Positions 43,562 through 52,674 of a DNA stretch of 64,000 nt are shown here, piece by piece; the first letter of the stretch is position 1; every line of letters begins with the position of its first letter. Origin of the DNA: Paraburkholderia phenazinium (GTDB taxonomy: Bacteria > Pseudomonadota > Gammaproteobacteria > Burkholderiales > Burkholderiaceae); NCBI RefSeq assembly GCF_900142845.1, contig NZ_FSRU01000002.1:1488001-1552000 (forward strand), written 5' to 3'. Position numbers and translations under genes: made by a program. The notes under the pieces are model-generated. The model was not told the origin of the DNA and did not search any database. It saw only the letters and a program-made list of their open reading frames with translations.

Positions 43562-44662
43562 CTAACCGGCCACCGCCGCACCGAGCGAATCCGGCCTGCG
43601 CGCAAGACGCCGCCGGCACCACACCAGCACCGGCCGCTCCACGTAGCGCCACGACAGCGCCGCGCACAGCAGGATGAACGGAGCGCCAATCAGCACCGCC
43701 GCCTGATGCCCGAGATGCGGCGCGATACTCGCCACGCATTGCTGCACCATGAAGCCGTAAAGATAGATGCCGTACGAGTAATCGTTGCGCGGTACGAAGC
43801 GGCGCAACAGCGGCGTCGTGCCGATCCACAGCACACCGTACACAAAGGCGAGATAGAACAGCGGCTGCGCGCCGGCCGTATCGCGGAACACCAGAAACAC
43901 CATCACCAGACCCAGCGCGGCGAGGCCGTAGACTTCGAAGCGCTCGCGCCAGCCGTACAGCAGCATGCCGACAAAGAAGAACGGTTCCGGCCAGAACGAA
44001 TAGCCGCCGGGCTTTTCGGCGAAGTCGCGCAAGCCGGCCTGCAGGTGCGGCGTCAGATGAACACGCAGCACGAACGCGGCAAGCGCCAGCGCGACGGCAA
44101 GCAGCACGCCCCAGCGGTTCGATAGCAATCCCATCATGCCGGTGAGCAGGACGATCAGATAGCAGCGTACTTCGAGCGGCAAGGTCCACAGCGGCGCGCA
44201 CACATCGTTCACGAAGCGGTTATGTTCGAACACACCAGGCAAGACCCAACCCGCCTTGAGCACGATGGTCGAAAAGTTGTCGAGATTGGCCCAGGTCGCG
44301 CCGGAGGCAAAGTACTCGCGCAGCGGCAAGGTCGTGAAGAGCGGGCCGATCAGGAAGATCGCGACGAGCGAGGCGCCCGCCACCGCCGGCCAGATTCGCG
44401 CAATACGCAAGGCGACGAAGCGCGACGCCGAGCGCTGCCGGTCGAAACTGGCGGTCACCAGCATCCCGCTCATCAGGAAGAAGGCGTAGACCCCGAGGGC
44501 GCCGAAGCCGTCGAAACCGAGCGCGGCCTCGACCCAGTCGGTACTGCCGTCCGGCAACTGCACCATGTACGAGTGGCCGTAGACGACGGCGATGGCTGCG
44601 AACAGACGCACCAGGTCGAAGTTATTCCCGTTGCGCGATAACGCGTGCGAAAGCGGATTCAT
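43562..44662 (-). CDS. Acyltransferase 3 family membrane protein
   Basis: 366 residues from ATG 44662, with GGAGAG 7-12 nt upstream. About ten hydrophobic segments. The N-terminal NNFDLVRLFAAIAVVYGHSY carries the conserved Arg and His of acyltransferase 3 (OafA/NodX type) proteins, and SYGIYLYGFMVQQ is another family hallmark near the C-terminus. Such enzymes O-acetylate or succinylate surface sugars. No polysaccharide cluster is near, so the target is unknown. It interrupts folD and prlC in the opposite direction. The frame is open upstream as far as 45037 but that part is not protein-like. Confidence 0.9.
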   Translation of the reverse strand: MNPLSHALSRNGNNFDLVRLFAAIAVVYGHSYMVQLPDGSTDWVEAALGFDGFGALGVYAFFLMSGMLVTASFDRQRSASRFVALRIARIWPAVAGASLVAIFLIGPLFTTLPLREYFASGATWANLDNFSTIVLKAGWVLPGVFEHNRFVNDVCAPLWTLPLEVRCYLIVLLTGMMGLLSNRWGVLLAVALALAAFVLRVHLTPHLQAGLRDFAEKPGGYSFWPEPFFFVGMLLYGWRERFEVYGLAALGLVMVFLVFRDTAGAQPLFYLAFVYGVLWIGTTPLLRRFVPRNDYSYGIYLYGFMVQQCVASIAPHLGHQAAVLIGAPFILLCAALSWRYVERPVLVWCRRRLARRPDSLGAAVAG

Positions 44663-45070
44663 CGAGAACTCTCCACGGTAGACAGCGCCGCCGGCCGGAC
44701 CTGCCCCACCCGCTCGACGACGAAGTATCACCATGCCGCAAGGCAACAAACCTGACCGTTCGCTTTCGCACAAACCTGCGGAGCGCGTGCGCGCGCGTGC
44801 CTGTGTCCGTGCCGGGTTGCACAAGCACCGGTGTAAGCCGCGGCACAACTCCCCGCACCCCTCCCAGCGCCCCACGGCAGCGCGAACTGAACCCCCTTCG
44901 GTCTGGCACAAATATCGAGGCCAATACGCGTCAGCCGAACTTCTGATAATTTGTGCCGTAGCCCGATTGGAATCGCGGCACTCCGCCCCAATAATGTCGT
45001 TATCGGGCGCCGCCACGAGCCACGTCCGCCGATTCACGTCTATTCACTGCGTCAGACAGGAAGCCGCCTC
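44663..45070. promoter_or_regulatory. Divergent region acyltransferase / prlC with a 9-bp inverted repeat
   Basis: About 400 bp, no gene. GGCACAAAT (44904-44912) and ATTTGTGCC (44948-44956) are perfect inverted copies, centres about 44 bp apart, four helical turns. GATAAT (44944-44949) touching the right copy is the likely prlC -10. The rest shows nothing recognisable. Confidence 0.4.
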
Positions 45071-47173
45071 ATGTCCACTACTCAATCGACACACGACAAC
45101 CCGCTCCTCGATTTCTCCGATCTGCCGCGCTTTGGCGACATCCGCCCCGAACACGTGACCCCTGCGCTCGACGTGCTGCTCGCCAACGCGACGGCCGCAG
45201 TCGAGCGCGCCGCGGCGCCGATCACCCCCGCCTCCTGGACCGACGTCGTCGAGCCCGTCGAGCGTGTGACGGAACCGCTCTCGCGCGCCTGGGGCGTCAT
45301 CGGTCACCTGAACGCGGTGGCCGACACGCCCGAGTTGCGTGCCGCCTACGGCGAGAATCTGCCGCGCGTGACCGAATTCTGGTCGAGCGTCGGGCAAAAT
45401 CTCGCGCTCTACGAAAAGTACAAGGCGCTCGCGGCCAGCAGCGACTTCGGCTCGCTCACGGGCGAACGCAAGAAGATCCTCAGCAATGCCCTGCGCGATT
45501 TCCGCCTGTCTGGCGCGGAATTGCCGGAAGACCAGAAGCCGCACTTCGCCGAATTGCAGGAACGTCAGGCGAACCTCTCGAAGGCGTTTTCCGATCACGT
45601 GCTGGATGCGACCAACGCCTACACCTACCTCGTCGACGACAAGGCGCAACTGGCCGGCTTGCCGGAAGACGTGATCGAAGCCGCGCAGGAAGCCGCCGAG
45701 CGCGACGGCAAGAGCGGCTGGAAATTCACGCTGCATTTCCCGTCGTACTTCCCGGTCATGCAGTACTCGGAAAACCGCGCCATGCGCGAAACGCTGTACC
45801 GCGCCTATGTCACGCGGGCGTCGGAACTGGGCGGCACGTACGGCGGCGGCAAGGCCGAGTGGGACAACACCGGCAACATCGCCGAGCAGTTGAAGCTGCG
45901 CGCCGAAGAAGCGCACATGCTCGGCTACCAGAACTTCGCCGAAGTCTCGCTTGCGCCGAAGATGGCCGAGTCGCCCGCACAAGTGATGGCCTTCCTCGAA
46001 GATCTCGCCACGCGCGCCCGTCCGCACGCCGAGCAGGACTGGAAGGAACTGCGCGAATTCGCCGCCAACGAACTCGGCATGACCGAGCTGCAGCCGTGGG
46101 ACATGACGTACGCGGCCGAACGTCTGCGCCAGAAGCGCTATTCGTTCTCGGAAAACGAGGTCAAGCAATACTTCCCGGAAGACGTCGTGTTCAAGGGCCT
46201 CTTCAAGGTCACGGAAACGCTGTTCGACGTGAAGATCCGCCGCGACGAAGCGGCCGTGTGGCATCCGGACGCGCGCTTTTTCCGCGTCGAGAATCAGGAC
46301 GGCGGCCTCGTCGCGCAGTTCTACCTCGACCTGTATGCGCGCGAAGGCAAGCGTGGCGGCGCATGGATGGACGACGCGCGGGCTCGTCACAGGCATGCCA
46401 ACGGCGGCGTGCAAACGCCGGTCGCGTATCTGACCTGCAACTTCTCGGCGCCGGTCGGCGGCAAGCCGGCCTGCTTCACGCACGACGAAGTGATCACGCT
46501 GTTCCACGAGTTCGGCCATGGCCTGCATCACATGCTCACACGCGTCGATGAACTCGCGGTGTCGGGCATCAACGGCGTCGAATGGGATGCGGTCGAACTG
46601 CCGTCGCAGTTCATGGAAAACTTCTGCTGGGAGTGGGACGTGCTGAGCGACATGACTTCGCATGTCGAAACCGCCAAACCGCTGCCGCGCGACCTGTTCG
46701 ACAAGATGCTGGCCGCAAAGAACTTCCAGAGCGGCCTGGGCACGCTGCGGCAGATCGTGTTCTCGATGTTCGACATGAAGCTGCACACCGACTTCGACGC
46801 GAGCGGCGCAACGAGCGCCAACGACCTCGCCCGCGAGATCAACGAGCGCTTCCATGTGGTGCCGCAAGCGGCATTCTCGCGCTGGCCGAACACCTTCAGC
46901 CATATCTTCGCGGGCGGTTACGCGGCGGGCTACTACAGCTACAAGTGGGCCGAAGTGCTGTCCGCCGACGCTTATGCCGCTTTCGAAGAAGCGGCTCAGG
47001 CGGCCAGCGGCAGCGTGCTCGATGCGGCCACCGGCACGCGTTATCGCAAGGAGATTCTCGAGGTGGGCGGCAGCCGTCCGGCGATGGAATCGTTCAAGGC
47101 GTTCCGCGGCCGTGAGCCGAATATCGACGCGCTGCTGCGTCATAACGGCATGACGCCGGCTTCGACGCATTGA
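45071..47173 (+). CDS. prlC: Oligopeptidase A (M3 family metallopeptidase)
   Basis: Cytosolic zinc oligopeptidase that degrades signal peptides and other short peptides. 700 residues from ATG 45071. The zinc site HEFGHGLHH is near residue 478, with the third ligand Glu in GVEWDAVELPSQFMENF. The C-terminal YYSYKWAEVLSADAY is also typical of the family. Normal length. Ends just before a strong bidirectional terminator. Confidence 0.96.
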   Translation: MSTTQSTHDNPLLDFSDLPRFGDIRPEHVTPALDVLLANATAAVERAAAPITPASWTDVVEPVERVTEPLSRAWGVIGHLNAVADTPELRAAYGENLPRVTEFWSSVGQNLALYEKYKALAASSDFGSLTGERKKILSNALRDFRLSGAELPEDQKPHFAELQERQANLSKAFSDHVLDATNAYTYLVDDKAQLAGLPEDVIEAAQEAAERDGKSGWKFTLHFPSYFPVMQYSENRAMRETLYRAYVTRASELGGTYGGGKAEWDNTGNIAEQLKLRAEEAHMLGYQNFAEVSLAPKMAESPAQVMAFLEDLATRARPHAEQDWKELREFAANELGMTELQPWDMTYAAERLRQKRYSFSENEVKQYFPEDVVFKGLFKVTETLFDVKIRRDEAAVWHPDARFFRVENQDGGLVAQFYLDLYAREGKRGGAWMDDARARHRHANGGVQTPVAYLTCNFSAPVGGKPACFTHDEVITLFHEFGHGLHHMLTRVDELAVSGINGVEWDAVELPSQFMENFCWEWDVLSDMTSHVETAKPLPRDLFDKMLAAKNFQSGLGTLRQIVFSMFDMKLHTDFDASGATSANDLAREINERFHVVPQAAFSRWPNTFSHIFAGGYAAGYYSYKWAEVLSADAYAAFEEAAQAASGSVLDAATGTRYRKEILEVGGSRPAMESFKAFRGREPNIDALLRHNGMTPASTH

Positions 47174-47218
47174 GCTGAGGTCTGGCGGCAAGCGCTGTGC
47201 GCTTGCACGCCGCCGGGT

Positions 47219-47258
47219 AAAAAACCGGTGTCTTGCTCACGCAAGCACCGGTTTTTTT
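47219..47258. terminator. Bidirectional terminator between prlC and codA
   Basis: AAAAAACCGGTG and CACCGGTTTTTT form a 12-bp outer stem. The inner CTTGC and GCAAG extend it, with a TCAC loop and T-runs on both strands. Confidence 0.92.
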
Positions 47259-47278
47259 GTGCCTGGATATCCCGGCAC

Positions 47279-48568
47279 CTAACCCCGCTGCAATTTGAAA
47301 TCCACCTCTGCAGGCCGCCCTTCGAGCGAAAGCGTCGCCCGTGCCGCCGGCGAGCGCGCCACCACCTTGCCGCGCCGGATCACCGCCAACCGCGCGGCGC
47401 GCAAGCGGATCGCTTCGACCGGATCGCGGGCGTCCAGCAGCACGCAATTCGCTGCACAGCCCGGCGCGATGCCATACCCCTCAAGCCCGAGGATGTGCGC
47501 GGCGTTCACAGTCACCGCGTCGAAGCAGGCATGCATCGCGTCGATGCCGGTCATCTGCGCAACGTGCAACCCCATGTGCGCCACTTCGAGCATGTCGCCC
47601 GAGCCGAGGCTGTACCACGGGTCCATCACGCAATCGTGGCCGAACGCGACGTTGATGCCCGCGGCCATCATCTCCGGCACGCGCGTCATGCCGCGCCGCT
47701 TCGGGTAGGTGTCGCTGCGGCCCTGCAGCGTGATGTTGATGAGCGGATTCGCAATCGCCGCCACCCCCGACTCGCGCATCAGCGGCAGCAGCTTGCTGAC
47801 GTAGTAGTTGTCCATCGAATGCATCGAGGTCAGATGCGAGCCGGTGACGCGTCCATGCAAGCCCAGCCGGTGGGTCTGCGCCGCCAGCGTTTCGATGTGG
47901 CGCGAGAGCGGGTCGTCCGATTCGTCACAATGCATGTCGACACGCAAGCCCTGCTCCGCAGCGTACTCGCAGAGGATGCGCACCGACTCCGCGCCATCGG
48001 CCATGGTCCGTTCGAAATGCGGAATGCCGCCGACCACGTCGACGCCGAGCGCGATCGCCCGCTTCAGGTTGTCGAAGGCGCCGGGGCTGCGCAGCACGCC
48101 GTCTTGCGGGAACGCCACCAGTTGCAGGTCGAGGTAAGGCGCCACGCGCCGCTTCACTTCGAGCAGCGCTTCGACGGCCAGCAGGCGCGGGTCGCACACG
48201 TCGACGTGGCTGCGAATCGCCAGCAGGCCGCGCGCGACCGCCCAGTCGCAGTACTGCAGTGCGCGCTCGATCAAGGCTTCCTGAGTCAGTTGCGGCTTCA
48301 GTTCGCCCCACAGCGCAATGCCTTCCAGCAGCGTGCCGGATGCATTGACGCGCGGCAGACCATAGGACAGCGTCGCGTCCATATGGAAGTGCGGGTCCAC
48401 GAAGGGCGGTGTGACGAGCGAACCGGCGGCGTCGATTTCTTCGTGGGCGCTTGCCGCCAGATGCGGCTCGACGGCGACGATGCGCCCCGCTTCGATGCCG
48501 ATATCGACGGGCTCCCGATGCGCGGCGACGCTACGCGGCAGGCTGGCACGGCGGATGATCAGGTCCAT
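47279..48568 (-). CDS. codA: Cytosine deaminase-type amidohydrolase
   Basis: 429 residues. Metal ligands in DPHFHMDATLSYG (HxH), DMHCDESDDPLSRH and SHLTSMHSMDNYY, and the catalytic Asp in FGHDCVMDPWYSLGSGDML. These match the CodA-type amidohydrolases that convert cytosine to uracil (some members prefer isocytosine or other pyrimidines and triazines). No codB permease is adjacent, so the substrate is not certain. Confidence 0.9.
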   Translation of the reverse strand: MDLIIRRASLPRSVAAHREPVDIGIEAGRIVAVEPHLAASAHEEIDAAGSLVTPPFVDPHFHMDATLSYGLPRVNASGTLLEGIALWGELKPQLTQEALIERALQYCDWAVARGLLAIRSHVDVCDPRLLAVEALLEVKRRVAPYLDLQLVAFPQDGVLRSPGAFDNLKRAIALGVDVVGGIPHFERTMADGAESVRILCEYAAEQGLRVDMHCDESDDPLSRHIETLAAQTHRLGLHGRVTGSHLTSMHSMDNYYVSKLLPLMRESGVAAIANPLINITLQGRSDTYPKRRGMTRVPEMMAAGINVAFGHDCVMDPWYSLGSGDMLEVAHMGLHVAQMTGIDAMHACFDAVTVNAAHILGLEGYGIAPGCAANCVLLDARDPVEAIRLRAARLAVIRRGKVVARSPAARATLSLEGRPAEVDFKLQRG

Positions 48569-48677
48569 GTCTCGCTCCTTTGACTGCCATCGATTCTATC
48601 GGCGCCAGAAAGCGTTTGGGGCGACGTGTTGCCGGGTGCTTCTTGCGAGCGCTGTCCGCGACCGCTTCTCATAGCAC

Positions 48678-48697
48678 CCTTGGCGAGCTCGCCAAGG
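48678..48697. terminator. Perfect 20-bp palindrome at the end of dinB
   Basis: CCTTGGCGAGCTCGCCAAGG lies one base beyond the dinB stop. It could form a hairpin ending the dinB message, but no T-run follows. Confidence 0.45.
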
Positions 48698-48698
48698 C

Positions 48699-49871
48699 CT
48701 ACGCGTCGGGGTCTTCCGTGGAAGCTTGCGGCGGCGCCTCGATCACTTCATCCGCGGGATCGTCGTCGAACAGCGTGAACTGCCCGGGCTGCGCAAGATG
48801 CTCCTCTTCGAGCCGCACACCTACGCCCAGCAGCCGCACCGCTTGATTGCGACGCGCGAAGCCCTTCTCCAGCAATGCCAGCAGCGTGGGCAGATGCGGC
48901 ACCTCGCCCACGCATTCGACCGTGGTGCGCTGAAAATCGGCGAAACGGATCTTCACGAACAGCTTGCGCACCGCCGCGCCCGCTTCGGCGCGCGCAATGC
49001 GCCCGTCCAGTTGTTCGGCGAGCCGCCGCAGTTCCGCCGCACATTCTTCGAGCGTGCGCAGATCCGTGACGTAGGTGGTCTCCACGCTCACCGACTTGCG
49101 CTCGCGGTCGGCCCGCACGGGCCGCTCGTCGATGCCGCGCGACAACTCGTAGAGCCGCTTGCCGAACACCCCGAACTGACGGTGCAGTTCGACCAGCGGC
49201 CAGTCGCGCAACTGTGCGCAGGTGGTAAGGCCGAGCTTTTCGAGCTTCGCCGCCGTCACCTTGCCCACGCCGAAAATCTTGCGCACCGGCAAAGCCGCGA
49301 CGAACGCATCGACCTCGTGCGGCCGCACGACATGGAGACCGTCCGGCTTGTTCCAGTCCGAAGCGATCTTGGCGACGAACTTGTTGGGCGCCACGCCCGC
49401 CGACACGGTTACACCAACCGTCTCGCGCACCCGCTCGCGAATCTCGTTGGCCATCAGCGTCGCGCTGCCTTTGCAGCGGTCGGTGCAGGTGACGTCGAGA
49501 TAGGCTTCGTCGAGCGACAGCGGCTCGACTTCGGCGGTGTAATCGCCGTAGATCGCCATGATCTGCCGCGAGGCGATGCGGTACTTCTCCATGGACGGCG
49601 GAATGATCAGCAGTTCGGGGCACTTGCGCAACGCCAGTGCCGACGACATGGCCGAATGCACGCCGAAGCGCCGCGCCTCGTAATTGCAGGTGGCCACCAC
49701 GCCGCGGTGATCGGGCCGGCCACCCACGGCCAGCGGCCGCCCGCGCAGCGTTGGATCGTCACGCATTTCGACCGACGCGTAGAAACAGTCGCAGTCGCAA
49801 TGAATGATCTTGCGCAAGGAAGGCACGGGCCGCGAAGACGATACGGCGGGAGAGGTGTCGAGCAGATTCAC
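48699..49871 (-). CDS. dinB: DNA polymerase IV (Y family)
   Basis: Error-prone translesion polymerase. 390 residues from GTG 49871; the conserved part starts at RKIIHCDCDCFYASVE, so a TTG at the preceding Leu is an alternative start. Catalytic acidic residues are in CDCDCFYASVE and SLDEAYLDVT. The fingers motif YEARRFGVHS, the helix-hairpin-helix GVGKVTAAKL and the little-finger domain are present. The C-terminus ends with QFTLFDDDP, a likely beta-clamp-binding motif (QFTLF). A LexA box lies 10 bp upstream, so it should be SOS-induced. Confidence 0.95.
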   Translation of the reverse strand: MNLLDTSPAVSSSRPVPSLRKIIHCDCDCFYASVEMRDDPTLRGRPLAVGGRPDHRGVVATCNYEARRFGVHSAMSSALALRKCPELLIIPPSMEKYRIASRQIMAIYGDYTAEVEPLSLDEAYLDVTCTDRCKGSATLMANEIRERVRETVGVTVSAGVAPNKFVAKIASDWNKPDGLHVVRPHEVDAFVAALPVRKIFGVGKVTAAKLEKLGLTTCAQLRDWPLVELHRQFGVFGKRLYELSRGIDERPVRADRERKSVSVETTYVTDLRTLEECAAELRRLAEQLDGRIARAEAGAAVRKLFVKIRFADFQRTTVECVGEVPHLPTLLALLEKGFARRNQAVRLLGVGVRLEEEHLAQPGQFTLFDDDPADEVIEAPPQASTEDPDA

Positions 49872-49880
49872 GATACACTA

Positions 49881-49896
49881 CTGTACAAAAATACAG
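49881..49896. promoter_or_regulatory. LexA (SOS) box between dinB and the divergent gene
   Basis: CTGTACAAAAATACAG has perfect CTGT-N8-ACAG arms. On the minus strand a promoter TTGATA, 17-nt spacer, TACAGT overlaps it, the -10 being the box itself. Its predicted start lies about 3 nt from the dinB GTG, so the dinB mRNA may be leaderless. Confidence 0.8.
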
Positions 49897-49931
49897 TGGT
49901 ATTATCAAGAAGCCCACCGATCTTCACGCTC

Positions 49932-50315
49932 ATGCCCTCTTCCATCCGCAACTCGCTCGCCTGGATCTTCGACGTCTTCGAGCGCGAATCCACCTTCCTC
50001 AGCAAGCGGATGTTCGGCTCCGACGCGGCCTATCTCGACGGCCTGCTGTGTCTGGTTGCCGCCGATCGCGATCCGCCGTGGAATGGTTTGCTGATCTGCA
50101 CGTCGCAGGAGCGCCACGCCGCGCTCATCGCCGACGTGCCCGCCTTGCGGCCGCATCCGGTGCTCGGGAAATGGCTGTATGTCCCGCAAGCGGATCCGGC
50201 GTTTGAAGACAGTGTCGAACAGGTGACGGCGCTCGTGCTCGCGCGCGATCCGCGCGTGGGTGTCGAGCCGAAGCCGCGCGGGCCGCGTGGGAAATCCAAG
50301 CTGCCGAAGGCCTAG
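49932..50315 (+). CDS. Conserved small protein, possibly TfoX N-terminal-like
   Basis: 127 residues from ATG 49932. The opening IFDVFERESTFLSKRMFGSDAAYLDGLLCLV resembles the TfoX N-terminal fold (MFGG-type motif followed by a beta strand), but similarity is weak by eye. Ends in a basic Pro/Arg/Lys tail (about 108-127). Shares the divergent region and the LexA box with dinB, so it may also be SOS-regulated. Function unknown. Confidence 0.75.
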   Translation: MPSSIRNSLAWIFDVFERESTFLSKRMFGSDAAYLDGLLCLVAADRDPPWNGLLICTSQERHAALIADVPALRPHPVLGKWLYVPQADPAFEDSVEQVTALVLARDPRVGVEPKPRGPRGKSKLPKA

Positions 50316-50524
50316 GGGCGCCGTTGCTGCCTTCAGGCGTGGCTTGCCTGCAGGCGGCGCACGCTTGACCCATACGGCGCTGATCGCCGCGCACAGTCCA
50401 CCACCTTGAGCGAAGCCGTACCGGCGCAATCCCGCCCATCCGTACCGCTTCCCACCGCCCTGCCCGGCCTATACTCGGCAATCGGCAATCGGCCATGGGC
50501 CATCAGCATCGGCGGGACAGCGCA

Positions 50525-51244
50525 ATGAAAACGATCGGCATTATTGGCGGCATGAGTTGGGAATCGTCCACTGAGTACTATCAGATCCTCAACCGCCACG
50601 CGAAGGCGCGCCTCGGCGGCCATCACAACGCCAGCAGCCTGCTGCTGACGGTGGATTTCGCCACCGTCGAAGCGCACCAGCGCGCGGGCGACTGGGACGC
50701 ACTCGGCACGCTGATGGCCGGCGCCGCGCGCCAGCTCGAACGCGGCGGCGCGGACCTCGTGATCCTCGCCACCAACACGATGCACCGGGTGTGCGAGTCG
50801 ATCGAACAGGCCATCGCGATTCCCTTCCTGCACATCGCCGATCCGACCGGCCACGCGCTGCGCGCCGCGGGCATCGAGCGGGTCGGCTTGCTCGGCACAC
50901 GCTACACCATGGAGCAGACCTTCTACACAGGACGGCTGCGCGAGCGCTACGCGCTCGACACGCTGGTCGCAAACGAAAGCGATCGCGCCGACGTGCATCG
51001 CATCATTTACGACGAGTTGTGCCATGGCGCGATCCGCGACGACTCACGGCGCGTCTATCAGCGCGTGATCTCGGATCTTGCGGCGCGCGGGGCGCAGGCG
51101 GTAATTCTCGGCTGCACGGAGATCACGCTCCTGATCAAGCCGGAGCATGCCGCGTTGCCGGTGTTCGACACCACAGCGCTGCATGCGCAGGCTGCGGTCG
51201 ACTGGGCGATCGAGGCGGATCAGCAAGGCGCAGCGGCAGGCTAA
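50525..51244 (+). CDS. Aspartate/glutamate racemase family protein
   Basis: 239 residues from ATG 50525 (MKTIGIIGGMSWESSTEYY). Family motifs LATNTMH and LGCTEI hold the catalytic pair, here Thr83 and Cys197 instead of two cysteines. As I recall, the E. coli L-aspartate/glutamate-specific racemase has the same Thr83/Cys197 pair and acts only on L-substrates. Free-standing gene, so physiological role is unknown. Confidence 0.92.
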   Translation: MKTIGIIGGMSWESSTEYYQILNRHAKARLGGHHNASSLLLTVDFATVEAHQRAGDWDALGTLMAGAARQLERGGADLVILATNTMHRVCESIEQAIAIPFLHIADPTGHALRAAGIERVGLLGTRYTMEQTFYTGRLRERYALDTLVANESDRADVHRIIYDELCHGAIRDDSRRVYQRVISDLAARGAQAVILGCTEITLLIKPEHAALPVFDTTALHAQAAVDWAIEADQQGAAAG

Positions 51245-51306
51245 TGCCGCTGCTCCCGTAACGGCTTAAGCCCAACGAGCCCAAGCCTGGGGCAGGCGCA
51301 GGACCG

Positions 51307-52662
51307 TCAGGCCTCCACGTCCGCCAGGCTGAACAGTTCCGTCTGATCGTTGTACGAGAATATCTCGCCGTAGCGGCCCCAGTTGATCACCGCGTCGAGC
51401 GTGTCTTCCGCGGCGCTGTCGGTCAAAAAGTCTTCCAGTTCCTGCTCGAAACGCACGCGCGGCGCGCGATGACCCGGACGCTCGTTGAGCACCGTCTTGA
51501 TCCGCTTGGCAAGCGGCACATGCCGCAGCAGATGCTCGGCGAACATCATCTTGCGCTCCTGAGTGCCGAACTCGGCAAACACGCGTGCCGGCGGCGTCAG
51601 CAGAATGTCGCCTTCGCGCACTTCCGCGAAACCCAGATGCTGGAGCACTTCGGCGACCGGAAACAGATCGTCCACCTCGAGATGCAGCGAACGGGCGATT
51701 TCCGGCATGTCCGCACGGCCGTGGTACGGCGCCGCCGCCAGCATTTCGATCAGACCGGCCATCAGGTTGGTCGAAACATGCGGCAGCCAGCTGCCCAGCT
51801 CCAGCCCCTTCTTCGCCGATTCGTCGTGCTGGCGCGCGGTCATCTTGGCGTAGATCTCGTCCACCAGTTTGCGGAACGCCGGATCGAGACGGTTGCGCGG
51901 GTGATTGAACGGCACCTTGATCTCGGCGATCACGCGGCCCGGGTTCGACGACAGCACCAGAATCCGGTCGCACATGAACACCGCTTCTTCGATGTTGTGC
52001 GTGACGATCAGCACCGACTTGATCGGCATGCGGCCCTGCGTCCACAGATCCAGCAGGTCGGTACGCAGCGTTTCGGCGGTCAGCACGTCGAGCGCGGAGA
52101 ACGGCTCGTCCATCAGCAGCAGCGTCGGGTCGACCACCAGCGCGCGGGCGAAGCCCACACGCTGACGCATTCCGCCCGAGAGCTCGCGCGGATAGGCGTT
52201 TTCAAAACCGTCCAGACCGATCAGGTCGATGGCCGCGAGCGCGCGTTCGCGGCGCTCGCGCGCGCCCACACCCTGCGCTTCGAGGCCCGCTTCCACGTTC
52301 TGCAGAACGGTCAGCCACGGGAACAATGCGAAGGTCTGGAACACCATCGCCACGCCCTTGGCGGGACCGTCGAGCGGCTTGCCGAGGTACGAGACCTCGC
52401 CGCCGGTCGGCCCGATCAAACCGGCGATGATCCGCAGCAGGGTCGACTTGCCCGAACCCGAACGGCCCAGCATGCCGACGATCTCCCCTTCGCGCAGCGA
52501 CAGGTTCACGCCGTCGAGTACCAGCAGTTCGTCCTGGTTCTTGTCGAAGCCCCGGCTCACATCCGTCACGCGCAGCACTTCTTCCCCGAGGCGCGAACTC
52601 GTCGACGGCGTCTGGGACGTCGTCTGGAACAGATCGGCAGAGACAGTTTTTGGATTTAGCAT
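51307..52662 (-). CDS. ABC importer ATPase, NitT/TauT type with AAA-associated C-terminal domain
   Basis: 451 residues. The ABC domain (about 30-260) has Walker A GRSGSGKST near 67, signature LSGGMRQR near 163, Walker B LLLMDEPFSALD and H-loop VTHN. The C-terminal domain (about 295-440) is the AAA-associated domain found in some nitrate/sulfonate/bicarbonate-type ATPases. 12 bp after the permease gene. No periplasmic binding protein gene is adjacent. Substrate unknown. Confidence 0.92.
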   Translation of the reverse strand: MLNPKTVSADLFQTTSQTPSTSSRLGEEVLRVTDVSRGFDKNQDELLVLDGVNLSLREGEIVGMLGRSGSGKSTLLRIIAGLIGPTGGEVSYLGKPLDGPAKGVAMVFQTFALFPWLTVLQNVEAGLEAQGVGARERRERALAAIDLIGLDGFENAYPRELSGGMRQRVGFARALVVDPTLLLMDEPFSALDVLTAETLRTDLLDLWTQGRMPIKSVLIVTHNIEEAVFMCDRILVLSSNPGRVIAEIKVPFNHPRNRLDPAFRKLVDEIYAKMTARQHDESAKKGLELGSWLPHVSTNLMAGLIEMLAAAPYHGRADMPEIARSLHLEVDDLFPVAEVLQHLGFAEVREGDILLTPPARVFAEFGTQERKMMFAEHLLRHVPLAKRIKTVLNERPGHRAPRVRFEQELEDFLTDSAAEDTLDAVINWGRYGEIFSYNDQTELFSLADVEA

Positions 52663-52674
52663 CGTGTTTTACTC

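Noticed and set aside
43562..45037. 491-residue version of the acyltransferase
   Set aside because: The extra N-terminal 125 residues are not protein-like; ATG 44662 has a ribosome-binding site and fits the family start.
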